Below are positions 8,024 through 16,639 of a DNA stretch of 33,858 nt, piece by piece. This stretch comes from Alphaproteobacteria bacterium (GTDB lineage Bacteria; Pseudomonadota; Alphaproteobacteria; TMED109). The stretch covers positions 1 to 33,858 of the forward strand of contig JAJDZX010000077.1 in assembly GCA_022824395.1 (NCBI GenBank), given 5' to 3'. The first letter of the stretch is position 1; each line of letters opens with the position of its first letter. The notes beneath the pieces are model-generated. The model ran no database searches. It was not told the DNA's origin and saw only the letters and a list, made by a program, of their open reading frames with translations. Both the position numbers and the translations under genes were made by a program.

Positions 8024-8998
8024 ATGTTGTTCTACGTCATTCTCCTCGTGGCCGCCGTCATGGCCGGCACCGGCGGGCTCCTGACCGTGTTCATGGTCCG
8101 CGAAACCCGCCGCCTCTACGCCTTCGACCAGCGACTCGGGCTGTCGCGGACCGAGCTGCTCCGCCGGTTCCCGGACCCCGCGGCCCGACCGGCAGACCAG
8201 GGGAAGTCAAACCGGCTGTTCGAGGAGTTCGGCCTCGCCGCCGTGCGGGCGGTCTCCCCGCTGGCCCCGTTCGGGGCCGCCGAGCGCGACAAGCTGGCGC
8301 GGATGCTCCGGACCGCCGGCTTCCGGCATCAGGAGGCGGTGGCGATCTACCTCTCCGTCAAGCTGGCCGTGGCCCTGCTCACGGGCGCCGCCTTGGCCGT
8401 CGCCGCGCTTCGCATCGAGTGGGCCGGGCAGCACCCGGTCGTGGCGGGCTTCCTGTTCCTCGCCGGCGCCGTCGCCGGCGGCGTGCTGCCAGAGACCGTG
8501 GTCCGGAGACGGAGCGCCGGGCGCAGCCAGAAGATGAGCGGGGTCCTGCCCAGCGCGCTCGATCTCCTGACGATGAGCCTCGACGCGGGGCTCACGTTCG
8601 AGCGGGCGCTCCTCACCACCGCGGAGGAGCTCGAGCCGATCGAGGCGAACCTCGCGGGCGAACTCCGCCTGCTGGAGGCCGAACTTCGCGTGGGCGCCGA
8701 CCGGCGCGCCGTCCTCGAGGACTTCCGGGAGCGCACCCCCGTGCCGGGCCTGCAGGACATGGCGACGACGCTGCTCCAGAGCGAGCGCTACGGCACACCG
8801 CTCGCGGAGGCCATGCGGAACATCGCCGAGACCGAGCGGGTCCAGCGAGCCGCGCGGATCGAGGAGCGGATCCAGCGGCTCCCCGTGCTCATCACCCTGC
8901 CGATGCTGTTGCTGGTGCTCCCCGGCACCGTCTTGCTGATGGGCGGGCCGGCGTTCGTGCAGGCGATTGAGGCCATGCAAATGACAGGTTCAGGTTGA
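8024..8998 (+). CDS. tadC: TadC inner-membrane platform protein
   Basis: Second T2SSF platform protein, 324 residues. The N-terminal helix (MLFYVILLVAAVMAGTGG) and two central helices precede the F-domain (LPSALDLLTMSLDAGLTFER, then MATTLLQSERYGTPLAEAM). The last helix is ITLPMLLLVLPGTVLLMGG near the C-terminus. ATG 8024 leaves 11 bp after tadB. Its TGA lies within a TTGA that could also start the next gene, so the cytochrome peroxidase is coupled to the pilus operon. No tadD or tadG follows, which is unusual for the family. Confidence 0.92.
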   Translation: MLFYVILLVAAVMAGTGGLLTVFMVRETRRLYAFDQRLGLSRTELLRRFPDPAARPADQGKSNRLFEEFGLAAVRAVSPLAPFGAAERDKLARMLRTAGFRHQEAVAIYLSVKLAVALLTGAALAVAALRIEWAGQHPVVAGFLFLAGAVAGGVLPETVVRRRSAGRSQKMSGVLPSALDLLTMSLDAGLTFERALLTTAEELEPIEANLAGELRLLEAELRVGADRRAVLEDFRERTPVPGLQDMATTLLQSERYGTPLAEAMRNIAETERVQRAARIEERIQRLPVLITLPMLLLVLPGTVLLMGGPAFVQAIEAMQMTGSG

Positions 8999-9006
8999 AG
9001 GGACCC

Positions 9007-9975
9007 ATGCAGAGCAAATTTCTCCGGCTGCTGATCGGCTGGACGTGCATCGCGCCGGCCCTGCTGGCCGTCGCGGCCGCGGCCGTCGCCAACGAGCCGA
9101 TCAAGCCGATCCCGTTCGAGACCGGCGCGGATCCCGACCGGGCGGCGCTCGGCCGGGTGCTGTTTCACGACCCGCGCCTCTCGAGCGACGGCAGCACGTC
9201 GTGCGCCTCGTGCCACGACCTCGCTGCGGGCGGCGACGACGGCGAGCGGGTCTCGACCGGGGTCGAGGGGCGCCAGGGGGTCGTCAATTCGCCGACGGTC
9301 TACAACACGGCGCTCAACTTCAAGCAGTTCTGGGACGGCCGCGCCGACACGCTCGAGGACCAGATCGACGGCCCCGTGCAGACGTCGTTCGAGATGGGGA
9401 GCCTCTGGCCCGACGTCGTCGCCACCCTCTACCAGGACGACTACTATCCGGACGCCTTCGGCGAGCTGTACGACGACGGCATCACGCGCGTGAACATCAA
9501 GAACGCCCTCGCGGAGTTCATGCGCTCGCTGAACACGCCCAACAGCCGCTTCGACCAGTGGCTGCAGGGCAACGCGAACGCGCTCACGGCTGCGGAGCTC
9601 GAGGGCTACCGGCTGTTCAAGGACTACGGCTGCGTCTCGTGCCACCAGGGCGCCAACGTCGGCGGCAACATGTTCCAGGTGTTCGGCGTGATCAACGAGT
9701 TCTTCAAGCGGCGCGGCAACATCACCGAGGCCGACCTCGGCCGGTTCAACGTCACCGGCAACCCCGAGGACCGCCACGCGTTCAAGGTGCCGAGCCTGCG
9801 CATGGCGGCCCACACGGCCCCGTACCTTCATGACGGCAGCGCGGCGACGTTGCGCGACGCCGTGGACGCCATGTTCGAGTTTCAACTCGGGCGCGAGGCG
9901 CCCGACCGGGACAAGGATCTGATCGTGGAATTCATCAAGACGCTTGCAGGCGAGTCCGAGGAGTTGTCGCCATGA
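9007..9975 (+). CDS. Diheme cytochrome c peroxidase (CcpA/MauG family)
   Basis: Periplasmic diheme enzyme of the bacterial cytochrome c peroxidase/MauG superfamily, which reduces hydrogen peroxide with electrons from c-type cytochromes or oxidises protein substrates. A signal peptide (WTCIAPALLAVAAAAVANE) precedes two heme-binding CxxCH sites, CASCH (about 66-70) and CVSCH (about 209-213). The family signatures LFHDPRLS, NSPTVYN, FWDGRA and APYLHDG are present. The size of 322 residues is normal. ATG 9007 has AAGGGA closely upstream; a TTG at 8995 overlapping the tadC stop would add four residues. It overlaps the following kinase gene (ATGA). Its place inside a pilus operon is unusual. The substrate cannot be told from sequence. 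Confidence 0.92.
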   Translation: MQSKFLRLLIGWTCIAPALLAVAAAAVANEPIKPIPFETGADPDRAALGRVLFHDPRLSSDGSTSCASCHDLAAGGDDGERVSTGVEGRQGVVNSPTVYNTALNFKQFWDGRADTLEDQIDGPVQTSFEMGSLWPDVVATLYQDDYYPDAFGELYDDGITRVNIKNALAEFMRSLNTPNSRFDQWLQGNANALTAAELEGYRLFKDYGCVSCHQGANVGGNMFQVFGVINEFFKRRGNITEADLGRFNVTGNPEDRHAFKVPSLRMAAHTAPYLHDGSAATLRDAVDAMFEFQLGREAPDRDKDLIVEFIKTLAGESEELSP

Positions 9976-11867
9976 AGCTTGTCGCCAGCCTCGCGGCTTC
10001 CGTCATTCTGATCGTGGGGGCGGTCGTCCTGTACTTTTACGCCTCCCGCAACGACACGATCGAGCGCAGCTACCAGGATGCCGTCTCGATCGTCCGCCAG
10101 ATCCAGCAGCTGGACGTGAGCTGGAGCATGGAGACGGCCCGGGTCGAATCCGACCCGCTCGCCGACTTTGATTCGCTGGCGGCCTTCATCCCGCGGATGA
10201 ACCGCCTCACGGACGAGCTCAGCGCCACCATCCGGCCGATCCCGGAGCTCCCCGTCGATCTCTCCAACGAGGTCAATTCGTACCTGAGCGCGGTGGACGC
10301 CAAGGAGGAGCGCGTCGAGCGTTTCAAGACCAGCTACGCGGTCGTGCGCAACAGCGTGCGGTACCTGCCGCTCGCCGCCACCAACCTCCTCCGGCTGGCC
10401 GACCAGGGCACCGACCCGCGCCTGGCCCCGGACATCTCGCGGCTGACCCAGGACGTCAACACCTACCTGGTCACGCCCTCCGAGGCCGAGCAGGAGCGCC
10501 TCGCCGGCGAGCTTGCCGCCCTGCGCGAGCGGAGCGTGGCGGCCCGGCCCCAGATCGCCAACGCACTGGCCAACTTCATCGCCCACGCGGACGTGCTGGT
10601 TGCCCGGAAGCTCGCCACCGATGCGATCTTCGCGGAGGCGACCGACACGGACATCACGGAGCAGACCGACCGCTTGGTCGCGGACATGGAGTTCCACGCC
10701 GGGCGGGCGGCGCAACAGGCGCGGTTCTACGAGCTGGGCGTGGTCGGAACCCTCGTGGTCCTGGTGATCCTGTGGGGCCTCATGGCCGTGTTCCGGGTGG
10801 TCGAGGCGCCCATCGGCGCCCGCGCCCGCGCCCGCGCCGACGTGGCCGCCGCGGTGCCCGCACCGGGCGATGCGCGCGCGAGCGTGCGCACAACGACCAC
10901 GGACGAGCCCGCTCCCCCGGAGCCCGTGCCGGCGGCACCCGCCGCTCCGGTTGTGCCGGCGACGGCGGTGGTCGAAGTGGCGCCCACCCCGCCGCCGGCG
11001 GTCACGCCGCCCGCTGCGCCCGTACCCACCTCCGCCGAACCCGAAGCCGCTGGCCGCCCGCCCGCCGCCCCGGGTGCGACGGCGCCGCAGCCCGTCCCCG
11101 CAATGGCCCGCATGACGCCCGAGGCGCGGGCCCTCCACCGCATCGTGTCCGGCTTCCTCTCCGGGCGGCTGTCGGGATCGGTGCGCCAGGTCCTGACCCG
11201 GGTTGACCACCTCCAGCAGTCGCAGGACCGGATCCGGAATGCCGTGGGGGCCGGCTCGGGCGTGCTCGGGGCCGGCCTCGACTTCGACGAGGAGTTCGAG
11301 ACGTCGGCTGCCGTCCTGACCAGCATCCGCGGCCAGATCGACGACATCGACGAACTCGCACAGCGCCTCGCGCTGTTTTCGAAGCAGCGCGACGGCGACA
11401 TCAGCTACGAGCTGGTCAACATCGAGCGCTGCGTCGACCTCGCCTGCGCGGCCGTGCAGGCGGACCAGCACGCCACCGTGACCCGGACGATCGGCCCGGC
11501 CCCGGACTTCTTCGCCTCGCAGCACGACATCCTCCTGCTGATCGAATACATCCTGGAGAACGCCGTGCAGTCGGTCCGGCAGCTCAGCGGCCGGGACGGC
11601 CTGATCAAGATCGACGTCGCCCACCGCAACGAGGACATCCTGATCACGGTGGTGGACAACGGCGACGGCTTCGAGGCCGACCAGAAGGGGAGCATCTTCG
11701 AGCCGTTCTACACGACCCGTGAGGGCGCGCTCGGAATCGGGCTGCCCTCGGCGGTCTACCTGGCCGGGAAGTACCGGGGCACCGTCTCGGCGAATTCGCT
11801 GCCCGGCGAGGGGACGGTCTTCCGGATCACCCTGCCGGCCGGCGTCACGGCCGCAGGCGGCGGCTAG
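9972..11867 (+). CDS. Membrane sensor histidine-kinase-like protein
   Basis: Predicted inner-membrane sensor of 631 residues. TM1 (5-23) and TM2 (about 254-275) flank an all-alpha periplasmic domain resembling DAHL-type sensor domains. A Pro/Ala-rich linker (about 290-378) leads to a kinase core. The GHKL ATPase is complete: ENAVQ N-box (529-533), DNGDGF (562-567), FEPFYTT (576-582) and GIGLP (588-592). The dimerisation helix (about 388-471) aligns with HisKA-like helices ending in ALFSK, but where HDxxN is expected there is SGRLSG, with no His. It may be a pseudokinase or use another residue. ATGA overlap with the peroxidase gene suggests joint sensing. No response regulator is adjacent. A GC-rich 6-bp hairpin (11883-11900) follows. 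Confidence 0.82.
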   Translation: MKLVASLAASVILIVGAVVLYFYASRNDTIERSYQDAVSIVRQIQQLDVSWSMETARVESDPLADFDSLAAFIPRMNRLTDELSATIRPIPELPVDLSNEVNSYLSAVDAKEERVERFKTSYAVVRNSVRYLPLAATNLLRLADQGTDPRLAPDISRLTQDVNTYLVTPSEAEQERLAGELAALRERSVAARPQIANALANFIAHADVLVARKLATDAIFAEATDTDITEQTDRLVADMEFHAGRAAQQARFYELGVVGTLVVLVILWGLMAVFRVVEAPIGARARARADVAAAVPAPGDARASVRTTTTDEPAPPEPVPAAPAAPVVPATAVVEVAPTPPPAVTPPAAPVPTSAEPEAAGRPPAAPGATAPQPVPAMARMTPEARALHRIVSGFLSGRLSGSVRQVLTRVDHLQQSQDRIRNAVGAGSGVLGAGLDFDEEFETSAAVLTSIRGQIDDIDELAQRLALFSKQRDGDISYELVNIERCVDLACAAVQADQHATVTRTIGPAPDFFASQHDILLLIEYILENAVQSVRQLSGRDGLIKIDVAHRNEDILITVVDNGDGFEADQKGSIFEPFYTTREGALGIGLPSAVYLAGKYRGTVSANSLPGEGTVFRITLPAGVTAAGGG

Positions 11868-11987
11868 GCCGTGGCGCCGCGCGGCCCGGCGGAGCGGGCC
11901 AAGCCGGGTGCGCGGCGGTGACACGTTCGGCCCGGTGCCGCGGCCGCCGCCGGGCACCCCTGCCCTCTGATACGCGGGAATGACGGC

Positions 11988-14030
11988 ATGCAGTTCGTAG
12001 GATTCCGGATCAAGCACTACAAGGTCGTTCACGACACCGGATACGTGAAGCTGGACCCCCGGGTCACGACCTTCGTCGGCAAGAACGAGAGCGGCAAGAC
12101 GTCGATCTTCACCGCGCTCTGGAAGAGCCTCAACGTTGCGGACGTGACCTTCGACCGCCTGTACGACTATCCCCGCAGTCTCTACACGCACGACCGCGAC
12201 CGGGACCGGGACGTGACCGTGCTGGAATTCGAGTTGTCAGACGGAGAGGTCGAGAGTCTGCTGGCGTCCCTGTCCCGGCGCCCGGCCACCCCTCCCCGGC
12301 GGCTGACCCTGACCACCGCGTACGCCGGCGAACGCGGAGCCCGGACGGAGCTTGCGTTCAGCCCGAAGCTCGCGGCGCCGGCGTCCGGCGTCACGGTCGC
12401 CGACGCGCTGCAGGCGGCCCAGGCCATCGCGGCTGCGGAGCACGAGCCCCCCGCCGACGTGCAGGACGCGCTGGCTGCCGTGCGGGAAGCGGCCGAACGG
12501 CCCCCCCCCGATGCCGCGGGCAGTGACGCCTTCCGGGCCTTTCTCGAGGCGGTCGACCGCTGGCAGGAAACCCAGCCCGCGCGGAGCGGCATCGTCAGGG
12601 AACATCGCACCGCAGTGGTCGATTTCCTGGCGCAGGGGTCGCCGGCCGACCTGGAGGAGGAAGCGCACGCCTGGGCGATGGCGGCGCTCCCGAAATTCAT
12701 CTACTTCAGCGACTACGACCGCCTGGAAGGGCGCATCCACCTGCCCTCGTACCTCAGCCGCAAGCGCAACGCCGACCCGGGCGTGCGGACCCAGTCGGTG
12801 CTGTTCCAGTGGAGCGGCCTGGACCCCGAGGAGATCCTCGCACTCGGCCGCGGCCGGGACGCGGAGGAAACGGACGAGGCGGCGGCCCGGCGCCGGGAAG
12901 TCCGTGACGCCCTGCTCGACACCGCCGCGTTCACGCTGAGCGGCGACTGGGCGGCGTGGTGGCGCGAGAAGCAGCACCGCGTGCATTTCTCCATGGAAGG
13001 CGAGGACCTGGTCCTCAAGGTCTCGGACCTGCACAACAGCTTCCCCGTGCCGTTCGAAGAGCGCAGCAAGGGGTTCCAGTGGTTCTTCTCCTTCTATCTC
13101 GTCTTCCTTGCCGAATCCCGGCACGTGCACGGAGGCGCGGTCCTGCTGCTGGATGAGCCCGGACTGCATCTCCACCCGCATCTGCAGAGCGAGCTGATCG
13201 GCCTGTTCGAACGCATCGCCGACCACAACCAGATCCTCTACAGCACGCATCTCCCGTTTCTCATCGATACGAACCGGATGGAGCGCATCCGGACCGTCTA
13301 CCTGACCGGCACCGAGCCCCGCACGAGCCGCGTCTCCAACGAGATCCGACCGGCGGACCATCGCGATACGCTGTCGCCGCTGCAATGCGCGCTTGGTCCA
13401 TCGGCGGTTCAGACCCTGTTGCTCGGGAAGCGGCCGGTGATCGTGGAAGGCGTTGCCGATTTCTGGATCCTGCAGGCGCTGAACGACTGTCTCCAGGCAG
13501 AGGACGGGTTGCCGCTGCTCCACCGAGACACCCTCCTCATCCCCGCCGGCGGGCGCTTCCGGCTGATCCCGCTGGCATTCGTCATTCTCGCGGCGCCCGG
13601 CCAGCGGCAGGCGCTGGTCCTGCTCAACAGCAGCATGGAAGGGCTGGACGAGGCAGCACGGCTGCGGGACGTGTTCGGCGATGATGTGCCGCTGCTCACG
13701 ATTGGAGACCTACTCGGTCGCCCGGGTGCCATGATCGAGGATGTCATCCCGCGGGAGATCTACGCCGAAGCTGCCCGGCAGGGACGGGGGCAGCCGGACG
13801 AACCGCTGAGCGAGGAAGAGCAGGACGCGGCCACCAACGTCGAGGCAGTCTCTCAACTGTTCCGCCGCACGGGGGGCGGTGAGTTTGACAAGGCCCAACA
13901 GGCAAAGGTAGCGCTGGCCCTCACGGACGGCTGGAGCAGGGACCGCTCGACGATCCCCGAAAGCACCAAGGAAACGGCCCGCCAGTTGGCGGAAGCCCTC
14001 AATCGAAACCTCGATCTGCGTCCTGGATGA
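11988..14030 (+). CDS. OLD-family ATPase with degenerate Toprim domain
   Basis: ABC-type ATPase/nuclease of the OLD (overcoming lysogenisation defect) group, 680 residues. Walker A is GKNESGKTS (31-39), the signature-like region is RSKGFQWFFS (359-368), Walker B is VLLLDEP (385-391) and the H-loop is STHLPFL (419-425). The C-terminal third looks like a Toprim domain (PVIVEGVADFWILQAL, 483-498, with Glu487). At the position of the metal-binding DxD, however, the sequence is LLNSSMEG (545-552), without Asp. Nuclease activity may therefore be lost while ATP hydrolysis remains. It stands alone, with no UvrD-like GajB partner. Upstream is a 120-bp GC-rich gap; downstream is a transposase remnant. 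A role in phage defence or DNA repair is inference. Confidence 0.85.
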   Translation: MQFVGFRIKHYKVVHDTGYVKLDPRVTTFVGKNESGKTSIFTALWKSLNVADVTFDRLYDYPRSLYTHDRDRDRDVTVLEFELSDGEVESLLASLSRRPATPPRRLTLTTAYAGERGARTELAFSPKLAAPASGVTVADALQAAQAIAAAEHEPPADVQDALAAVREAAERPPPDAAGSDAFRAFLEAVDRWQETQPARSGIVREHRTAVVDFLAQGSPADLEEEAHAWAMAALPKFIYFSDYDRLEGRIHLPSYLSRKRNADPGVRTQSVLFQWSGLDPEEILALGRGRDAEETDEAAARRREVRDALLDTAAFTLSGDWAAWWREKQHRVHFSMEGEDLVLKVSDLHNSFPVPFEERSKGFQWFFSFYLVFLAESRHVHGGAVLLLDEPGLHLHPHLQSELIGLFERIADHNQILYSTHLPFLIDTNRMERIRTVYLTGTEPRTSRVSNEIRPADHRDTLSPLQCALGPSAVQTLLLGKRPVIVEGVADFWILQALNDCLQAEDGLPLLHRDTLLIPAGGRFRLIPLAFVILAAPGQRQALVLLNSSMEGLDEAARLRDVFGDDVPLLTIGDLLGRPGAMIEDVIPREIYAEAARQGRGQPDEPLSEEEQDAATNVEAVSQLFRRTGGGEFDKAQQAKVALALTDGWSRDRSTIPESTKETARQLAEALNRNLDLRPG

Positions 14031-14033
14031 CCG

Positions 14034-14257
14034 CCCGCTCCCCGGGGCTCCCGCCAGTGCGCGATCGCCGCGGCATGCCCCGCGGCCACACCCTGCTGAC
14101 CCGAGCGGCCGTCGACCGCCCCCTCCCGCATCCGGCGGTCGTGATGGCGAACGGTGCCCTCGCTGACACTCGGAAGACGAGCCACGTCACTCTTCGTGTG
14201 GCCCCTGTCCAGCAATACCGCCATCGCGTTGCGTGCCTCTCGATCGAGACGGCCCAT
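14034..14257 (-). pseudogene. Transposase N-terminal remnant (IS21-like HTH)
   Basis: A minus-strand frame from ATG 14257 encodes MGRLDREARNAMAVLLDRGH, then TKSDVARLPSVSEGTVRHH and DGRSGQQ. This looks like the HTH start of IS21/IstA-type transposases, where an HTH of the form LGVSEGTVRYHLRR is followed by DGR-x-RQ. The catalytic DDE region is absent: after about 75 residues the frame runs antisense into the OLD gene. No inverted repeats were seen. It marks a past insertion or rearrangement at the edge of the Dlt-like island. The family call is from memory of the motif. Confidence 0.5.
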
Positions 14258-14346
14258 CGTCCTCTCCCGGCAGATCGTCCGGTGTCGGGCGCGGCCGGCG
14301 CTCGCGGTTCCTGCGGTCGAGCCGATGATTGGCGCGGAGCCGGGTA

Positions 14347-15393
14347 ATGGAAGCAGTGCGCGGTGTGACGACGCGCCGGGCGGCATGGCTGCGCGGCGCC
14401 AGGTTCGACAGCATGCTCGTGCTGGGGGTGCCGGCTGTCGCTTTCCTCTCCGGCGCGGCGATCGTTTACGAGCCGGCCTGGTTCTATCCGATCCTTGTCA
14501 TCGATCTATGGGTGCTCGGCTATCACCACGTCATCGCGACGTTCACCCGGCTTTGCTTCGACCGGGCGAGCTACGCGGAGCGCCGTTGGATGATCGTGTA
14601 TCTCATCCCGGCGGTGGCCGCGGCCACGATCCTGCTGGCCTGGCTGCTGGGAATCTGGGCCGTGGTCACGGTCTACTTCTACTGGCAGTGGTACCACTAC
14701 ACCCGGCAGAGCTGGGGGATATCGCGGGCCTACCGACGGGCGGACCCGGATGCTTCGTACGAGGACGGCTGGCTGGACCAGGCGATCTTCTGGGCGGTGC
14801 CGATCTACGGGATCCTGCTCCGGTCAAGCGAGGGACACACGCGTTTCATCGGCCTTGAACTCTGGACGCTGCCGGTCGCCGACCCCGTCGCAGCCGTGAC
14901 CGGATACGCCGCTGTTGCGCTCGTGCTCTTCTGGTCGGCGCGCCGGGTCCTCGACCTGCTGCACGGTCGTCTGGCGACGGTCCACACCCTCTACATGCTG
15001 ACCCATTTCGCGATCTTCTGGGTCGGCTACGTGCTCACGGCGGACATCACGCTCGGCTGGCTGATGATCAATATCTGGCACAATTTCCAGTACATCCTGT
15101 TCGTCTGGATGTTCAACAACAAGCGGTTCAGGCACGGACCCGATCCCGAGGCGCGCTTTCTCTCCTACATCAGCCAGTCGGGGCGGATCTGGCTCTACAT
15201 GCTGACCTGCATCGCGATCACGGGGGTCATGTACTGGGGGGTGCTGCGGGCGATCGACTGGCTGTTCTTCGCGGGCCTGTCCGCGACGATCGTCCTGTAC
15301 CAGATCGTCAATTTCCACCACTACGTCGTGGACGCCCTGATCTGGAAGGCGCGCCGTCGCGGTGCCTACGGGGTGCCGGCACGTTCAGGCTGA
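14347..15393 (+). CDS. Polytopic membrane protein with conserved His motifs
   Basis: Integral membrane protein of 348 residues with about eight hydrophobic segments. Several His-containing motifs lie at helix ends: GYHHVIATFTRL, WQWYHYTRQSWGI, IWHNFQYI and NFHHYVVDALIWK. Such patterns recall membrane metalloenzymes such as desaturases or hydroxylases, but no named family is recognised. ATG 14347 has GGAG 7 nt upstream and is preferred over TTG 14329. It lies 108 bp before the sulfotransferase-fold gene on the same strand. Inference: it may belong to the Dlt-like unit, for example by modifying the acyl donor or lipid acceptor, or it may be separate. Confidence 0.75.
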   Translation: MEAVRGVTTRRAAWLRGARFDSMLVLGVPAVAFLSGAAIVYEPAWFYPILVIDLWVLGYHHVIATFTRLCFDRASYAERRWMIVYLIPAVAAATILLAWLLGIWAVVTVYFYWQWYHYTRQSWGISRAYRRADPDASYEDGWLDQAIFWAVPIYGILLRSSEGHTRFIGLELWTLPVADPVAAVTGYAAVALVLFWSARRVLDLLHGRLATVHTLYMLTHFAIFWVGYVLTADITLGWLMINIWHNFQYILFVWMFNNKRFRHGPDPEARFLSYISQSGRIWLYMLTCIAITGVMYWGVLRAIDWLFFAGLSATIVLYQIVNFHHYVVDALIWKARRRGAYGVPARSG

Positions 15394-15501
15394 CCGGACG
15401 GCAGTGGCCGCTGGGGACAGCTTTGGTATGGCGTGAGATGCTGGCATGCAGGACCATCAAGGCAGCGAGCGGTGCTGGCGCCATATGACCGACCGAAGTG
15501 G

Positions 15502-16395
15502 ATGAGCAACGGGCCGGGCGTGGCTGATCGCACCGGGACATCAAGAGAACCGCGCGGGGTGCCTGGCGCTGCGACCACGCGATGGGCCTGGGTTGCCAGC
15601 ACCGGTCGCACCGCGACCAAGTTCCTCGCGACCTGTCTCAACCGGCTGGATGACGTCGTCGGGCTGCACGAAGGCCACCTGCCGGGCGAGCCGCCGCAGC
15701 CCCGCCTGCCGCTGATCAATGTCCACAATCGCCGGGCTTGGCACGAACCCGGCTACCCGGCCCGGCTCGTCGCCGAGAAGCGGGGCCCGGAGATCCTCGC
15801 GGCGGCGGCCGGGCAGGCCGGCCTCGCTGTCGATGCGGCCTTCTACAATGCGCCCCTGCTGCCTGCGATCGCCCGACGCTATCCCGAAGCCGCGTTGATG
15901 GTGATCTTCCGCCGCTGCGAGGGATTCGTCCGCTCGGCCACGATCGTCCGCGGCGAAGACCGCTACCCGGCCGGCTGGCCGGACCGGTCCAAGCGATTGA
16001 CGGACCGCGAGCAGTTCATCTCGCTCGGCCGGCTGAAACCGGCACCGGACCACCTCGACCGTCCGGCATGGGACGACTGGTCTGCGGTCCAGCGCAATAT
16101 CTGGCTCTGGACGACCGTGAATACGCACCTGCTCCGCTTCGCCCGCGCCAACCCGGATTGCCAGCGGCTGTTCTTTGAGGATCTGGTGGCGCGGCCGGAG
16201 ACGTTCTGGGCTGTTGCACTGCACGGTCTGGGGATACTCTCGCCCGCAACGCTCGCCGCGTGCGTCCGGTTCTCGAGGTCGAAGGTCAATCAGCGGCCGT
16301 CGTACCAGATCGGTGGCGCCGACTGCTGGACGGCGGCGGAACAGGCCTTTTTCAGGGAACGCGCGCGTCCCCTGGAGGCGACACTTTATGACTGA
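15502..16395 (+). CDS. Sulfotransferase-fold P-loop protein
   Basis: Protein of 297 residues with a sulfotransferase-type 5'-phosphosulfate loop, WVASTGRTATKFLA (about 30-43). A second region, IFRRCEGFVRSA (about 135-146), resembles the 3'-phosphate-binding R...S stretch. These families move sulfate from PAPS to sugars, lipids or proteins. ATG 15502 is chosen because the domain starts about 28 residues later; a GTG at 15433 adds a poorly conserved leader. Its last 8 nt overlap the acyl carrier protein gene, so it is firmly in the Dlt-like operon. Gram-positive dlt operons have no such gene. Whether it truly uses PAPS is unproven; some members of the fold have other substrates. Confidence 0.72.
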   Translation: MSNGPGVADRTGTSREPRGVPGAATTRWAWVASTGRTATKFLATCLNRLDDVVGLHEGHLPGEPPQPRLPLINVHNRRAWHEPGYPARLVAEKRGPEILAAAAGQAGLAVDAAFYNAPLLPAIARRYPEAALMVIFRRCEGFVRSATIVRGEDRYPAGWPDRSKRLTDREQFISLGRLKPAPDHLDRPAWDDWSAVQRNIWLWTTVNTHLLRFARANPDCQRLFFEDLVARPETFWAVALHGLGILSPATLAACVRFSRSKVNQRPSYQIGGADCWTAAEQAFFRERARPLEATLYD

Positions 16396-16639
16396 AGACC
16401 TGGAGGCGCGGCTCATCGGGATCATCGAGATCGAGTTGCGCGGGCAGAGCGGCAATGACGCACTCACGCTCGGCACCGACGACTCGATGGAAACGGTCGC
16501 CGAATGGGATTCCCTCGCCTTCATGGGCGTTTATACCGCCGTAAATCAGGCCTTTGGCATCGATCCCGATTTCGACGATGCAGTCCACTACACGGCGGTT
16601 GCGTCGCTTCGCGACTATCTCGGAACGGTGATCGGCTGA
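16388..16639 (+). CDS. Acyl carrier protein (DltC-like)
   Basis: Carrier protein of 83 residues with the phosphopantetheine attachment motif EWDSLAFMGV (Ser42), an acidic helix II and the usual four-helix length. In the inferred pathway the adenylation enzyme next door loads an amino or carboxylic acid on its 4'-phosphopantetheine thiol, and the MBOAT takes the acyl group across the membrane. Position between a sulfotransferase-fold gene (8-nt overlap) and an adenylation enzyme (TGATG overlap) supports this. It is not the fatty-acid AcpP, since no fab genes are present and the usual AcpP DSLD core is DSLA here. No phosphopantetheinyl transferase is encoded in the window. Confidence 0.88.
   Translation: MTEDLEARLIGIIEIELRGQSGNDALTLGTDDSMETVAEWDSLAFMGVYTAVNQAFGIDPDFDDAVHYTAVASLRDYLGTVIG

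Noticed and set aside
12237..13523. Long minus-strand frame opposite the OLD gene
   Set aside because: No family motif and biased composition; it is a shadow of the plus-strand gene.
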